From Waddliaceae bacterium (GTDB lineage Bacteria > Chlamydiota > Chlamydiia > Chlamydiales > SLOH01), in contig SLOH01000004.1 of NCBI GenBank assembly GCA_007132595.1, forward strand, positions 1-11,916: 11,916 bases of DNA, written 5' to 3'. A program made the position numbers and the translations under genes. The notes below the pieces were generated by a model. The model saw only the letters and a program-made list of their open reading frames with translations. It was not told the origin of the DNA and ran no database searches. Shown here in pieces: positions 1 through 6,085 of the stretch (position 1 is the first letter of the stretch; each line of letters opens with the position of its first letter).

Positions 1-46
1 AAAAATTTACAAGTCGATGAATCATTCTGGCTTGCATTGAATTTTG

Positions 47-84
47 GATCGATTTTTTCTTGAAATTTGAAAATAGAATCGATC
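47..84. repeat. Inverted repeat upstream of pdxH (8-bp arms)
   Basis: The arms GATCGATT (47-54) and AATCGATC (77-84) are perfect reverse complements around a 22-nt loop. The inner bases TTTTC and GAAAA can extend the stem after a small bulge. It could be a transcript hairpin, such as the end of an unseen upstream gene or an attenuator, or a DNA-binding site. No U-tract follows, so it is not a canonical intrinsic terminator. Confidence 0.4.
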
Positions 85-103
85 TTAATTATTGATAATT
101 AAG
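84..103. promoter_or_regulatory. AT-rich palindrome, possible operator for pdxH
   Basis: The sequence CTTAATTATTGATAATTAAG has perfect 8-bp arms around the 4-nt centre TTGA. It abuts the preceding inverted repeat and lies just upstream of a weak promoter-like pair, TTGTCG (115-120) and GATAAA (138-143), spaced by 17 bp. A compact AT-rich palindrome in this position suits a regulator site. No regulator gene is visible nearby, so the function is inferred only. Confidence 0.35.
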
Positions 104-170
104 CGAGTGCGTTATTGTCGACTCTTGGTAAAAATTTGATAAATGATAGGTGACAAGAGAGGTTTATTTA

Positions 171-221
171 ATGTGTAAAAATCTACTTTTTGATGATTTC
201 TTTTGCAAGCGTGGGTGTTGA
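171..221 (+). CDS. Possible 16-codon leader ORF before pdxH
   Basis: An ATG at 171 follows the purine-rich sequence AGAGAGG (156-162) by 8 nt, the best ribosome-binding match in this leader. The frame reads MCKNLLFDDFFCKRGC and stops with TGA at 219-221, only 4 nt before the preferred pdxH ATG at 226. The pdxH ATG itself has no clear Shine-Dalgarno sequence, so translation of this small ORF could deliver ribosomes to pdxH by coupling. The peptide resembles nothing I recognise. Chance occurrence of so short a frame is a real alternative. Confidence 0.35.
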   Translation: MCKNLLFDDFFCKRGC

Positions 222-225
222 ATCA

Positions 226-822
226 ATGGCTATTTATAAAAAAGATTTGAGTCCCGATCCTTTCAAGCAATTTATCAAGTGGTATACGGATGTGCACGAT
301 CTCGGGGTTTTTGAGTATGATGCGATGACTTTAGCAACTGCTACCTTAAGCGGCCGTCCGTCTTGCCGGACTGTGTTGCTTAAATCCGTGACAGACGGTT
401 TTATTTTTCATACCAACTATGAAAGTCGTAAAGGGATTGAGCTTGCCAAAAACCCACAGGCTGCCGCTGTGTTTTACTGGAAAGAGGTGGGGCGACAAGT
501 CAGAATCGAGGGGAGAGTGACAAAAATTTCAAGAGAAGAGTCTGCTGCCTATTTTGCAAGGCGTCCGCGTGAAAGTCAGATTGGAGCGGTTGCTTCTTTC
601 CAGGATCGCCCACTTTCTTCAAGAGAGGAGCTTGAAGAGGCATTTGTCCGTGTCTCCTCCCGTTATGAAGATCAGGAGGTGCCGATTCCTAACTATTGGG
701 GAGGGTACAGCTTGATTCCGGAATGTTTTGAGTTTTGGGAGGCACGGGAGCATCGTTTACATGATCGATTTGAGTATACCAAATCGTCTAATGGATGGGT
801 GATCCAACGTTTAAGTCCATAA
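226..822 (+). CDS. pdxH: Pyridoxamine/pyridoxine 5'-phosphate oxidase
   Basis: This FMN-dependent cytosolic oxidase converts pyridoxine or pyridoxamine 5'-phosphate to pyridoxal 5'-phosphate using oxygen, the salvage and final step of vitamin B6 metabolism. Counting from ATG 226, the protein has 198 residues. RTVLLK (48-53), SRKG (67-70) and the ERQV-like GRQVRIEG (89-96) fit the FMN-binding split barrel. RPRESQIGA (113-121) and the C-terminal EHRLHDRF (175-182), with R177 and H179 matching the E. coli active-site Arg and His, identify PdxH rather than a general flavin reductase. The frame is open upstream to TTG 190 and ATG 193, but those add a non-conserved tail and lack a ribosome-binding site. 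The gene converges on pdxT with a 17-bp gap, placing both routes to PLP side by side. Confidence 0.95.
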   Translation: MAIYKKDLSPDPFKQFIKWYTDVHDLGVFEYDAMTLATATLSGRPSCRTVLLKSVTDGFIFHTNYESRKGIELAKNPQAAAVFYWKEVGRQVRIEGRVTKISREESAAYFARRPRESQIGAVASFQDRPLSSREELEEAFVRVSSRYEDQEVPIPNYWGGYSLIPECFEFWEAREHRLHDRFEYTKSSNGWVIQRLSP

Positions 823-839
823 CGAAAGGTCTGAAAAAC

Positions 840-1397
840 CTATAGTAACTCAAGAAATAAACTGTGAACAAGAGAAGAGTCTGTGAGCTCAGGGTGAAAT
901 GTTGCACCCAGTAAATGATTTTGGCGAATTAAAACAGGTTTTTCTTCGTGGGAGAGAAGAACTTCGATCTGATCGGAATAATTTTGAATGACGGGTGCGC
1001 GGATAAATAGTGCCGGAATGTTTTTTGCCTTCATCTCAAGCAGAGTCGAAAAGGAGTGAATTTGACTTCCGTAACCATTTCTTTCAACGGTGATATCCAT
1101 GGCGCTTAGGGTTGTCATATCCGAATTAACGACCGTTTTTGCAAGTAAGATAAGTCCGGCGCAGGTCCCAAAGACCGGGCGTGATTTGGCAAACTCAGTG
1201 ACTGGGTCCATTAGATTTTGTCGAATGAGATGCCGGCTCATTGTCGTGGACTCGCCTCCGGGAATGATCAAACCATCGCATTTTTCCAGATCTTCTTTGG
1301 TTCTCACCAAAAGAGGTGTCGCATTGAGTTTTTGAATTTTTTCAAAATGCTTTGCAAACGCGCCCTGGAGACTTAAAATCCCAACCGTCTTTTTCAC
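840..1397 (-). CDS. pdxT: PLP synthase glutaminase subunit PdxT
   Basis: PdxT is the class I glutaminase that releases ammonia from glutamine and channels it to PdxS in the 12+12 PLP synthase complex. Counting from GTG 1397, the product has about 185 residues, close to Bacillus PdxT. The N-terminal GILSLQGA, the oxyanion-hole segment PGGESTT (46-52), the nucleophile elbow GTCAG with C79, and the FHPEL segment with H168 and E170 give a complete Cys-His-Glu triad. RAPVI near residue 133 is also typical. The start is set by GAGGG (1407-1403), 5 nt upstream of GTG 1397; the alternative GTG at 1403 overlaps that site. The pdxS stop TAG shares its G with this GTG, which suggests termination-reinitiation and balanced subunit output. 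Confidence 0.96.
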   Translation of the reverse strand: MKKTVGILSLQGAFAKHFEKIQKLNATPLLVRTKEDLEKCDGLIIPGGESTTMSRHLIRQNLMDPVTEFAKSRPVFGTCAGLILLAKTVVNSDMTTLSAMDITVERNGYGSQIHSFSTLLEMKAKNIPALFIRAPVIQNYSDQIEVLLSHEEKPVLIRQNHLLGATFHPELTDSSLVHSLFLELL

Positions 1398-2293
1398 TAC
1401 CACCCTCGAGTCGCCATCTGCTCTTCTTTTTTCAGCATGCGGATCTCTTTTCCCGGCATTGCGCCCAGTAGGCCGGCTGATATTTTTGCAAGCATTTCAG
1501 GGTCATTATAGTACGTTGCAGCTGCGACAATTGCCTTTGCTCGATTCTCCGGGTCTTCAGATTTAAAAATGCCGGATCCGACAAATATCGCCTCGGCACC
1601 AAGCTGCATCATGAGCGCTGCATCGGACGGGGTGGCAATTCCACCTGCTGCAAAATTGGGGACTGGAAGCTTGCCTGTTTCTGCGACTTGCTTGACTAGG
1701 TGAAAGGGGGCGCCCAATCGTTTAGCTTCAGCCATTAATTCAGATGGGTCGAGTTGGGTGAGAATGTTAATCTCTCGCTTCACTTTTCGCATATGACGAA
1801 CCGCCTCTACCACGTTCCCGGTGCCGGGCTCTCCCTTGGTACGGATCATCGATGCTCCCTCTCCAATTCGTCTCAGGGCCTCGCCAAGGTCGCAACAGCC
1901 GCAAACAAAGGGGATGCGAAAGGCGTCTTTATCAATATGATGTTGTTCATCTGCAGGTGTAAGTACTTCACTTTCATCGATGAAGTCAACGAATAGCGCT
2001 TCGAGTATTTGCGCTTCAACAAAGTGTCCAATTCGACATTTAGCCATGACCGGAATGGTCACTGCCTCTTGAATTTTTTGGATCAACTCCGGGTTTGTCA
2101 TTCGTGCAACGCCGCCTTGCTCGCGAATTTCAGATGGAATGCGCTCAAGCGCCATCACAGCTGTGGCCCCCGCTTCTTCTGCAATTTTCGCCTGCCCGGG
2201 CGTTGTGACATCCATGATGACTCCGCCCTTCAACATTTCTGCAAGACCTACCTTTAATTCAAATGATCCTTTTTCGGTCGAATTTTCTTTCAT
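1397..2293 (-). CDS. pdxS: PLP synthase synthase subunit PdxS
   Basis: PdxS is the (beta/alpha)8-barrel subunit that condenses ribose 5-phosphate, glyceraldehyde 3-phosphate and PdxT-derived ammonia into pyridoxal 5'-phosphate (the DXP-independent route). Counting from ATG 2293 the protein has 298 residues. VIMDV with D28, IPVMAK with K85 (equivalent to Bacillus K81), [16 protein letters not shown], the phosphate-binding [10 protein letters not shown] with the second catalytic Lys (about K153), [10 protein letters not shown] and FVGSGIF are all present. The ATG is preferred over GTG 2311 because AGAAGAGG (2308-2301) sits 7 nt upstream of it and the extra residues are not conserved. The residue after K85 is Cys where Bacillus has Ala. 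The gene lies downstream of the exonuclease gene with a 14-bp gap and is coupled to pdxT. Confidence 0.97.
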   Translation of the reverse strand: MKENSTEKGSFELKVGLAEMLKGGVIMDVTTPGQAKIAEEAGATAVMALERIPSEIREQGGVARMTNPELIQKIQEAVTIPVMAKCRIGHFVEAQILEALFVDFIDESEVLTPADEQHHIDKDAFRIPFVCGCCDLGEALRRIGEGASMIRTKGEPGTGNVVEAVRHMRKVKREINILTQLDPSELMAEAKRLGAPFHLVKQVAETGKLPVPNFAAGGIATPSDAALMMQLGAEAIFVGSGIFKSEDPENRAKAIVAAATYYNDPEMLAKISAGLLGAMPGKEIRMLKKEEQMATRGW

Positions 2294-2307
2294 TTTGGAA
2301 CCTCTTC

Positions 2308-3057
2308 TCACAGTTGATTAAATGGATTAGTTGCTTGATTAAAGAGCCCGCCTTGCTTACGTCTTTTGAGTTCACGACGAATAGAAAAGAGCAGATCTTG
2401 GTCAAATTCTTTGTTTGCAGCCCAGATCAAAAACTCTTGAGGGACATCTTTCATTAAACGTCCCTTGTAAGGGCCAAGGGGCATAATTTTAATTGGAACC
2501 GGCTTCTCCAGGCGAGAAAATAGCTGCTGGGTTGTTTGAAACTTTGTAATGAGCCGCTTAAATACTTCGATATTTACTTGTACATCGGCCATTGCTCGAT
2601 GCGCATCGGGATGCGGAATATTAAAGTGTTGACATAGCATAGCAAGCGAATTAGTCGGACACTCTCCATATAATCTAGCCAAGCGCAACGTGTCGATGAG
2701 CGGGTTATTTGACAGGCGGCTTTGTACCTTTTCTCTTTGAGCTTCTGCACTTAGCACTTCAATGTCATGTCGAATCCCGTGGCCGATGATAATATCTCTT
2801 CCGATGAATTTTAGAAACTGGGGGAGGACGTCTTTAATGGGCGGCTTGTTTGCGACCATTTCATCGCTAATATTGTGGATCGCTTGAGACTCGGGAGGAA
2901 TTGGGCAGTTTGGATTGACCAGGCACTCCATTTGATCTAGAGGGCCGTTTAAAGTAAAACGGACAGCAGCTAATTCGATGATGCGGTCGTTATGAGGATC
3001 AAGCCCGGTCATTTCACAATCGAGGCAGGTAAATACTTGTTTATCGAGTCTAGTCAT
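2308..3057 (-). CDS. DnaQ-like DEDDh 3'-5' exonuclease with C-terminal DUF3820-like domain
   Basis: A 249-residue protein with a DnaQ/RNase T-type exonuclease fold at residues 8-172. All five metal-binding and catalytic residues are visible: D13 and E15 in [10 protein letters not shown]98 in [11 protein letters not shown], and H153 and D158 in HRAMADV. It may act in proofreading or in DNA or RNA end trimming; the substrate cannot be read from the sequence. Residues about 190-234 ([19 protein letters not shown] onward) resemble the small DUF3820 module, with its GxYKG and xVPxxFLxW pattern. It probably corresponds to chlamydial CT536, annotated dnaQ (from memory). ATG 3057 is chosen because the upstream TTG 3072 adds a tail inside engB; it overlaps the engB stop by 8 bp. 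A housekeeping epsilon subunit would normally lack this C-terminal domain. Confidence 0.88.
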   Translation of the reverse strand: MTRLDKQVFTCLDCEMTGLDPHNDRIIELAAVRFTLNGPLDQMECLVNPNCPIPPESQAIHNISDEMVANKPPIKDVLPQFLKFIGRDIIIGHGIRHDIEVLSAEAQREKVQSRLSNNPLIDTLRLARLYGECPTNSLAMLCQHFNIPHPDAHRAMADVQVNIEVFKRLITKFQTTQQLFSRLEKPVPIKIMPLGPYKGRLMKDVPQEFLIWAANKEFDQDLLFSIRRELKRRKQGGLFNQATNPFNQL

Positions 3058-3655
3058 TGGTTTCGTCCGCAATCGCCTCGTTTATAAAACTAATCAAAGT
3101 GTCTCGCCCTATTTTTTTTGGCACAGAGTATAGCACGTAGTGGAGATTTTCGAGGTTAAATGTTTTAAGAATATGGTCAACATACTGTTTTCTTTGCGCC
3201 TTTGTGACCTTATCAGCTTTGGTGATGACTAAGATAACGGCTTTATTTGCATCTACAATCCATTGCATCATTTGAAGGTCGTCTTCATTGGGGGTGCGGC
3301 GAATGTCTAAGAGAAAAAGGATGAGATTAAGCTCGTCTCGTTTTTTAAGATAAGCACTGACAGATCGACCCCACTCTTCCTTTTGTTTCTTCGGCACGTT
3401 GGCCCATCCGTAGCCAGGAAGGTCGACAAGAGAGAGTCTTTCGTCAGCACAGAAAAAGTTAATCAGTTGTGTTTTTCCGGGGACTGAAGATATCTTTACC
3501 AACCGTTTTGATCCGAGCAAATTTGCAAGAAGGCTGGATTTTCCTACGTTGGAGCGCCCGACAAACGCAATTTCCGGAAAATTGTGCTTAGCGTACCCTT
3601 TAGGTGCTAAAGCGGAGGTCACAAATGTCGCTTCTTTAAAGGGATACTTTTTCAT
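3050..3655 (-). CDS. engB: Ribosome biogenesis GTPase EngB (YsxC/YihA)
   Basis: EngB is a small essential Era/TrmE-like GTPase that assists maturation of the large ribosomal subunit. The 201-residue length fits the family. G1 is GRSNVGKSS (33-41), the switch region PGKTQLINFF (59-68) carries the G2 Thr, G3 is DLPGYG (78-83), typical of EngB, G4 is TKADK (145-149), and a G5-like SVPKK lies near residue 178. The ATG follows the tsaE stop directly (TAGATG) and the 3' end overlaps the exonuclease gene by 8 bp, so translation is probably coupled in this operon. No strong ribosome-binding sequence precedes the start. Confidence 0.96.
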   Translation of the reverse strand: MKKYPFKEATFVTSALAPKGYAKHNFPEIAFVGRSNVGKSSLLANLLGSKRLVKISSVPGKTQLINFFCADERLSLVDLPGYGWANVPKKQKEEWGRSVSAYLKKRDELNLILFLLDIRRTPNEDDLQMMQWIVDANKAVILVITKADKVTKAQRKQYVDHILKTFNLENLHYVLYSVPKKIGRDTLISFINEAIADETND

Positions 3656-4096
3656 CTAAACAATATTTCTTTGTGGTTCTTGAGCGTTGATCGTGATTTC
3701 ACGCGTACTTGGATTGTTTGTGTGGGATATGCGCACCTCGATTCGCTGGCTTGGCAAAAGTTCTTTGATTCTTTCGGGCCATTCAACACAGACGATCCCG
3801 CCTGAATGTAAAAACTCATCAAATCCCAAACTGAGAAATTGCTCATGATTTTCCAGACGATACAGATCAAAATGATGGATGGGACACTGCCCCTCATAAC
3901 TGTTAAGGTAGACAAAGGTTGGACTAAGGACTTTCTCAGCGCTTGTATCCGTTAATTCTTGGATAAGACTTTTGATAAATGTTGTTTTTCCGGCTCCTAG
4001 ATCGCCGTAGAAGCAAATCACATCTCGATTTTTCAGTGTGTGAGCAAATTGTTTTGCAATACTTTGCGTTTCTTTCGCGCTTTTTGTTGTTATCAT
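3656..4096 (-). CDS. tsaE: tRNA threonylcarbamoyladenosine biosynthesis ATPase TsaE
   Basis: TsaE (YjeE) is the P-loop ATPase that works with TsaB and TsaD to place threonylcarbamoyl on A37 of ANN-decoding tRNAs. From ATG 4096 the protein has 146 residues, close to the usual 150. Visible motifs are Walker A GDLGAGKTT (31-39), SPTFV (59-63), HHFDLYRL (74-81) and the family-typical CVEWPERI (103-110). The frame is open to TTG 4114, which would overlap the upstream gene by 8 bp; the ATG is 10 nt past that gene's stop and matches E. coli TsaE in length before the P-loop. Neither start has a clear Shine-Dalgarno sequence. tsaB and tsaD are not in the window. Confidence 0.93.
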   Translation of the reverse strand: MITTKSAKETQSIAKQFAHTLKNRDVICFYGDLGAGKTTFIKSLIQELTDTSAEKVLSPTFVYLNSYEGQCPIHHFDLYRLENHEQFLSLGFDEFLHSGGIVCVEWPERIKELLPSQRIEVRISHTNNPSTREITINAQEPQRNIV

Positions 4097-4106
4097 AGAT
4101 ATGGGC

Positions 4107-4829
4107 TTATTCAAGCCAAGATGCGACAGTAGAGGTAAACTCTTCTTCTTCTGCCATCGCTTCGACGAAAGAAGTCACTTTTTCTTCGTTAAGCTGTTCC
4201 TGGATAAACTCTAGAAATCCGTCTTCAATATTGAAACGGTTTTGGTTTTGAACCTCGACTAGAGACATTGGCTTGAGGTAATTTTCTTTAAAATCTTTGA
4301 CAACAGCCCCACGGCTGTTGAAAATTTTTCCATTCATCAACGAAGAGTAGACAGTTTTAGTGATCGGCTCTCGTGTGGTTTCTTTAGAAATGTAGTTTTC
4401 GATTACTTTGGGGTCTTCAGAGATGAAGAACCGCTTGACTCGAAGCCCACCGACGCGTTCTGTGTTTTCAGGGCATTTTGAAACCCAGTCATAGATCGCA
4501 TCCTGAGGATTGGGATGGGTGTTGTCTCCGAAGACTTTTCCTGTAAACGGGCAAATATATATTCTCTTAGTTTCTTCGTTTACACTTTTTTGCCCGAGCG
4601 AGATTTTTATTTCAGCGTGATGCCAAAGAGTTTCCTTCTCCTCTAAATACTTCACCGCATCGTCAGCACTTTTGAAAATCAACTTTTCCTTAGGAAAGAC
4701 AACAGGTTGAATGTTAAATGTGTTTTCTATAAAAGCAAGGTAAGTGTTTACAAGTTCAGCGGAAGGATTGTCTCGCAAATACTTGGAAAGTGCATTTTTG
4801 CAGTTTTCGGTGATGACAGCCTTTCCCAT
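4107..4829 (-). CDS. Conserved chlamydial protein, CT538-like (DUF2709-like), function unknown
   Basis: A 240-residue soluble-looking protein with no signal peptide or membrane segment. The central part (about 89-155) looks most conserved: it includes IYICPFTGKVFGDNTHPNP and then DAIYDWVSKCPENTERVGG and RVKRFF. The two Cys there are far apart and do not form an obvious zinc knuckle. The C-terminus is strongly acidic (AMAEEEEFTSTVASWLE). I link it to C. trachomatis CT538 and DUF2709 because of its position directly upstream of tsaE and from memory of the family, not from a search. The start is well supported: GAGG (4838-4835) lies 5 nt before ATG 4829. As first gene of the operon it shares a transcript with tsaE, engB and the exonuclease, which hints at a translation- or nucleic-acid-related job. 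No biochemical function is claimed. Confidence 0.78.
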   Translation of the reverse strand: MGKAVITENCKNALSKYLRDNPSAELVNTYLAFIENTFNIQPVVFPKEKLIFKSADDAVKYLEEKETLWHHAEIKISLGQKSVNEETKRIYICPFTGKVFGDNTHPNPQDAIYDWVSKCPENTERVGGLRVKRFFISEDPKVIENYISKETTREPITKTVYSSLMNGKIFNSRGAVVKDFKENYLKPMSLVEVQNQNRFNIEDGFLEFIQEQLNEEKVTSFVEAMAEEEEFTSTVASWLE

Positions 4830-4830
4830 A

Positions 4831-4857
4831 TTGACCTCAAGTTAAATGAATTATAAG
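4831..4857. promoter_or_regulatory. Divergent promoter region between CT538-like gene and ldh
   Basis: On the minus strand a perfect TATAAT (4855-4850) lies 20 nt before the ATG at 4829, with only a weak -35 (TTTAAG, 4877-4872) at a 16-bp spacing. On the plus strand TTGACC (4831-4836) is followed after 15 bp by TATAAG (4852-4857), a possible ldh promoter with a slightly short spacer. The two -10 elements overlap on opposite strands, so divergent polymerases would compete. The plus-strand -35 also overlaps the ribosome-binding site of the CT538-like gene. Confidence 0.4.
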
Positions 4858-4892
4858 TGTAATATGTTATCCTTAAAGATGTTTTATTGTCA

Positions 4893-5972
4893 ATGTTAAC
4901 TATTAAAGAGCACAAGGTCTTAGGCTATGAAAAAGTCATTGAGGGAATCAATCCTGAAGCGAATCTTCATTGTTTTATCGCCATTCATAGCACAAGACTT
5001 GGGCCTGCGCTTGGAGGCACGCGCATCTATCCTTACCATAGTGTCGATGCTGCTCTTGAGGATGTCTTAAGGTTGTCAAAAGGAATGACGTATAAGTCAT
5101 CGGTTGTACGGATTGGGCTTGGAGGTGGAAAGAGTGTGATCATCGCCGATCCGAAAACGGAAAAGTCAAAGGAACTTCTTTACGCATTTGCTGAGGTTGT
5201 AAATTACCTGAATGGGGAGTATTTGGCAGCAGAAGATGTCGGAAGCGACACTGAAGATATGATGGTCATTCGGGAAAAAACGCCTTATGTTGCCGCTCTT
5301 CCAATTGAAACAAGTAGCGGCGATCCGAGTCCCTATACTGCAAGAGGAGTTTTTAAGGGAATGCAGGCAGTTGCCGACCATTTATGGGGTCACCCCTCTC
5401 TTCGAAATAAAAAAATCTTGATTCAAGGAATGGGTCATGTTGGATCGAAACTGTCTCGCATTCTGTTTTGGGAAGGAGCTGAACTCATCGTTTCTGATGT
5501 AGATAAAGAGTCTCTTCACCAGATATCGATTTTAGAAGGGGCCCGGGAAATTGATCCTGAACAGGTATTTGATATCGAATGCGATATTTTTTCCCCTTGC
5601 GCTCTGGGGGGGATTTTAAACCAAGAGACAATTCCAAGACTCAAATGCAAAGCTGTTGCAGGCTCAGCAAACAATCAGCTAGAGCAAGTGGAGGATGGGC
5701 TGCGTCTGTATCAAAGAGGGATTCTTTACGCTCCCGATTTTATCATAAATAGCGGTGGAATCATTAACGCGTCTGACGAATATGAGCCAAATGGCTATGA
5801 CCCTAGATTTTCAAGGGATAAGGTCAATGGAATTTATGACACGTTGATTGAAATCTTTCAGCGTTCAAAGGCACAGCGCAGGCCGACAGATGTAATCGCG
5901 ATGGAACTTGCCGAGTCTTACTTAAAAGACGGGATCGGCAAGCGCACGCATCCGATCCATTTGGGCGATTAG
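4893..5972 (+). CDS. ldh: Leucine dehydrogenase (Glu/Leu/Phe/Val dehydrogenase family)
   Basis: An NAD-dependent amino acid dehydrogenase that reversibly deaminates leucine and other branched-chain amino acids to 2-oxo acids and ammonia in the cytoplasm. Counting from ATG 4893, the protein has 359 residues. LGGTRIYPY (40-48), GMTYKSS with K68, and GLGGGKSVI with K80 reproduce the substrate and catalytic lysines of Bacillus leucine dehydrogenase at the same numbering. EDVGSDTEDM, SGDPSPYTARG, the Rossmann motif GMGHVGSKL, CDIFSPCALGG, AGSANNQL and APDFIINSGGIIN follow in the family order. The frame is open to TTG 4887, but the ATG fits the family numbering. No clear ribosome-binding site is seen. 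Substrate preference for Leu over Val or Phe is inferred from similarity. Confidence 0.93.
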   Translation: MLTIKEHKVLGYEKVIEGINPEANLHCFIAIHSTRLGPALGGTRIYPYHSVDAALEDVLRLSKGMTYKSSVVRIGLGGGKSVIIADPKTEKSKELLYAFAEVVNYLNGEYLAAEDVGSDTEDMMVIREKTPYVAALPIETSSGDPSPYTARGVFKGMQAVADHLWGHPSLRNKKILIQGMGHVGSKLSRILFWEGAELIVSDVDKESLHQISILEGAREIDPEQVFDIECDIFSPCALGGILNQETIPRLKCKAVAGSANNQLEQVEDGLRLYQRGILYAPDFIINSGGIINASDEYEPNGYDPRFSRDKVNGIYDTLIEIFQRSKAQRRPTDVIAMELAESYLKDGIGKRTHPIHLGD

Positions 5973-6008
5973 AGAGCCTGAAGCAGAAAAAGAGTTAAGT
6001 GTAATCTT

Positions 6009-6039
6009 AAGAAACCTGCAAGTTTTTCAGAGGTTCCTT
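6009..6039 (+). terminator. Possible stem-loop between ldh and argS
   Basis: AAGAAACCT (6009-6017) can pair with AGGTTCCTT (6031-6039) with one mismatch, around a 13-nt loop. It lies 36 bp after the ldh stop and before the argS promoter, where a terminator would be useful. Only a short TTT follows instead of a full U-tract, so intrinsic termination is uncertain. Confidence 0.35.
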
Positions 6040-6049
6040 TACAGAGTTC

Positions 6050-6078
6050 TTCACATAATCATAATAATGGCGTATAAT
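6050..6078 (+). promoter_or_regulatory. Near-consensus sigma-70/sigma-66 promoter of argS
   Basis: The -35 element TTCACA (6050-6055, five of six consensus bases) is followed by exactly 17 bp and a perfect TATAAT (6073-6078). Only 7 bp (CTATCGC) separate the -10 from the argS ATG at 6086, so transcription would start at or within a base or two of the initiation codon. It is the strongest promoter match I see in the window. Confidence 0.7.
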
Positions 6079-6085
6079 CTATCGC

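Noticed and set aside
827..841. Possible bidirectional terminator between pdxH and pdxT (AGGT/ACCT)
   Set aside because: The stem is only 4 bp with no U-tract on either strand, so it is too weak to call.
1090..1335. 81-codon plus-strand frame antisense to pdxT
   Set aside because: It lies wholly inside a well-conserved gene and shows no family resemblance or ribosome-binding site.
1754..2257. Plus-strand frames antisense to pdxS
   Set aside because: PdxS is intact and highly conserved there; the antisense frames are shadows of it.
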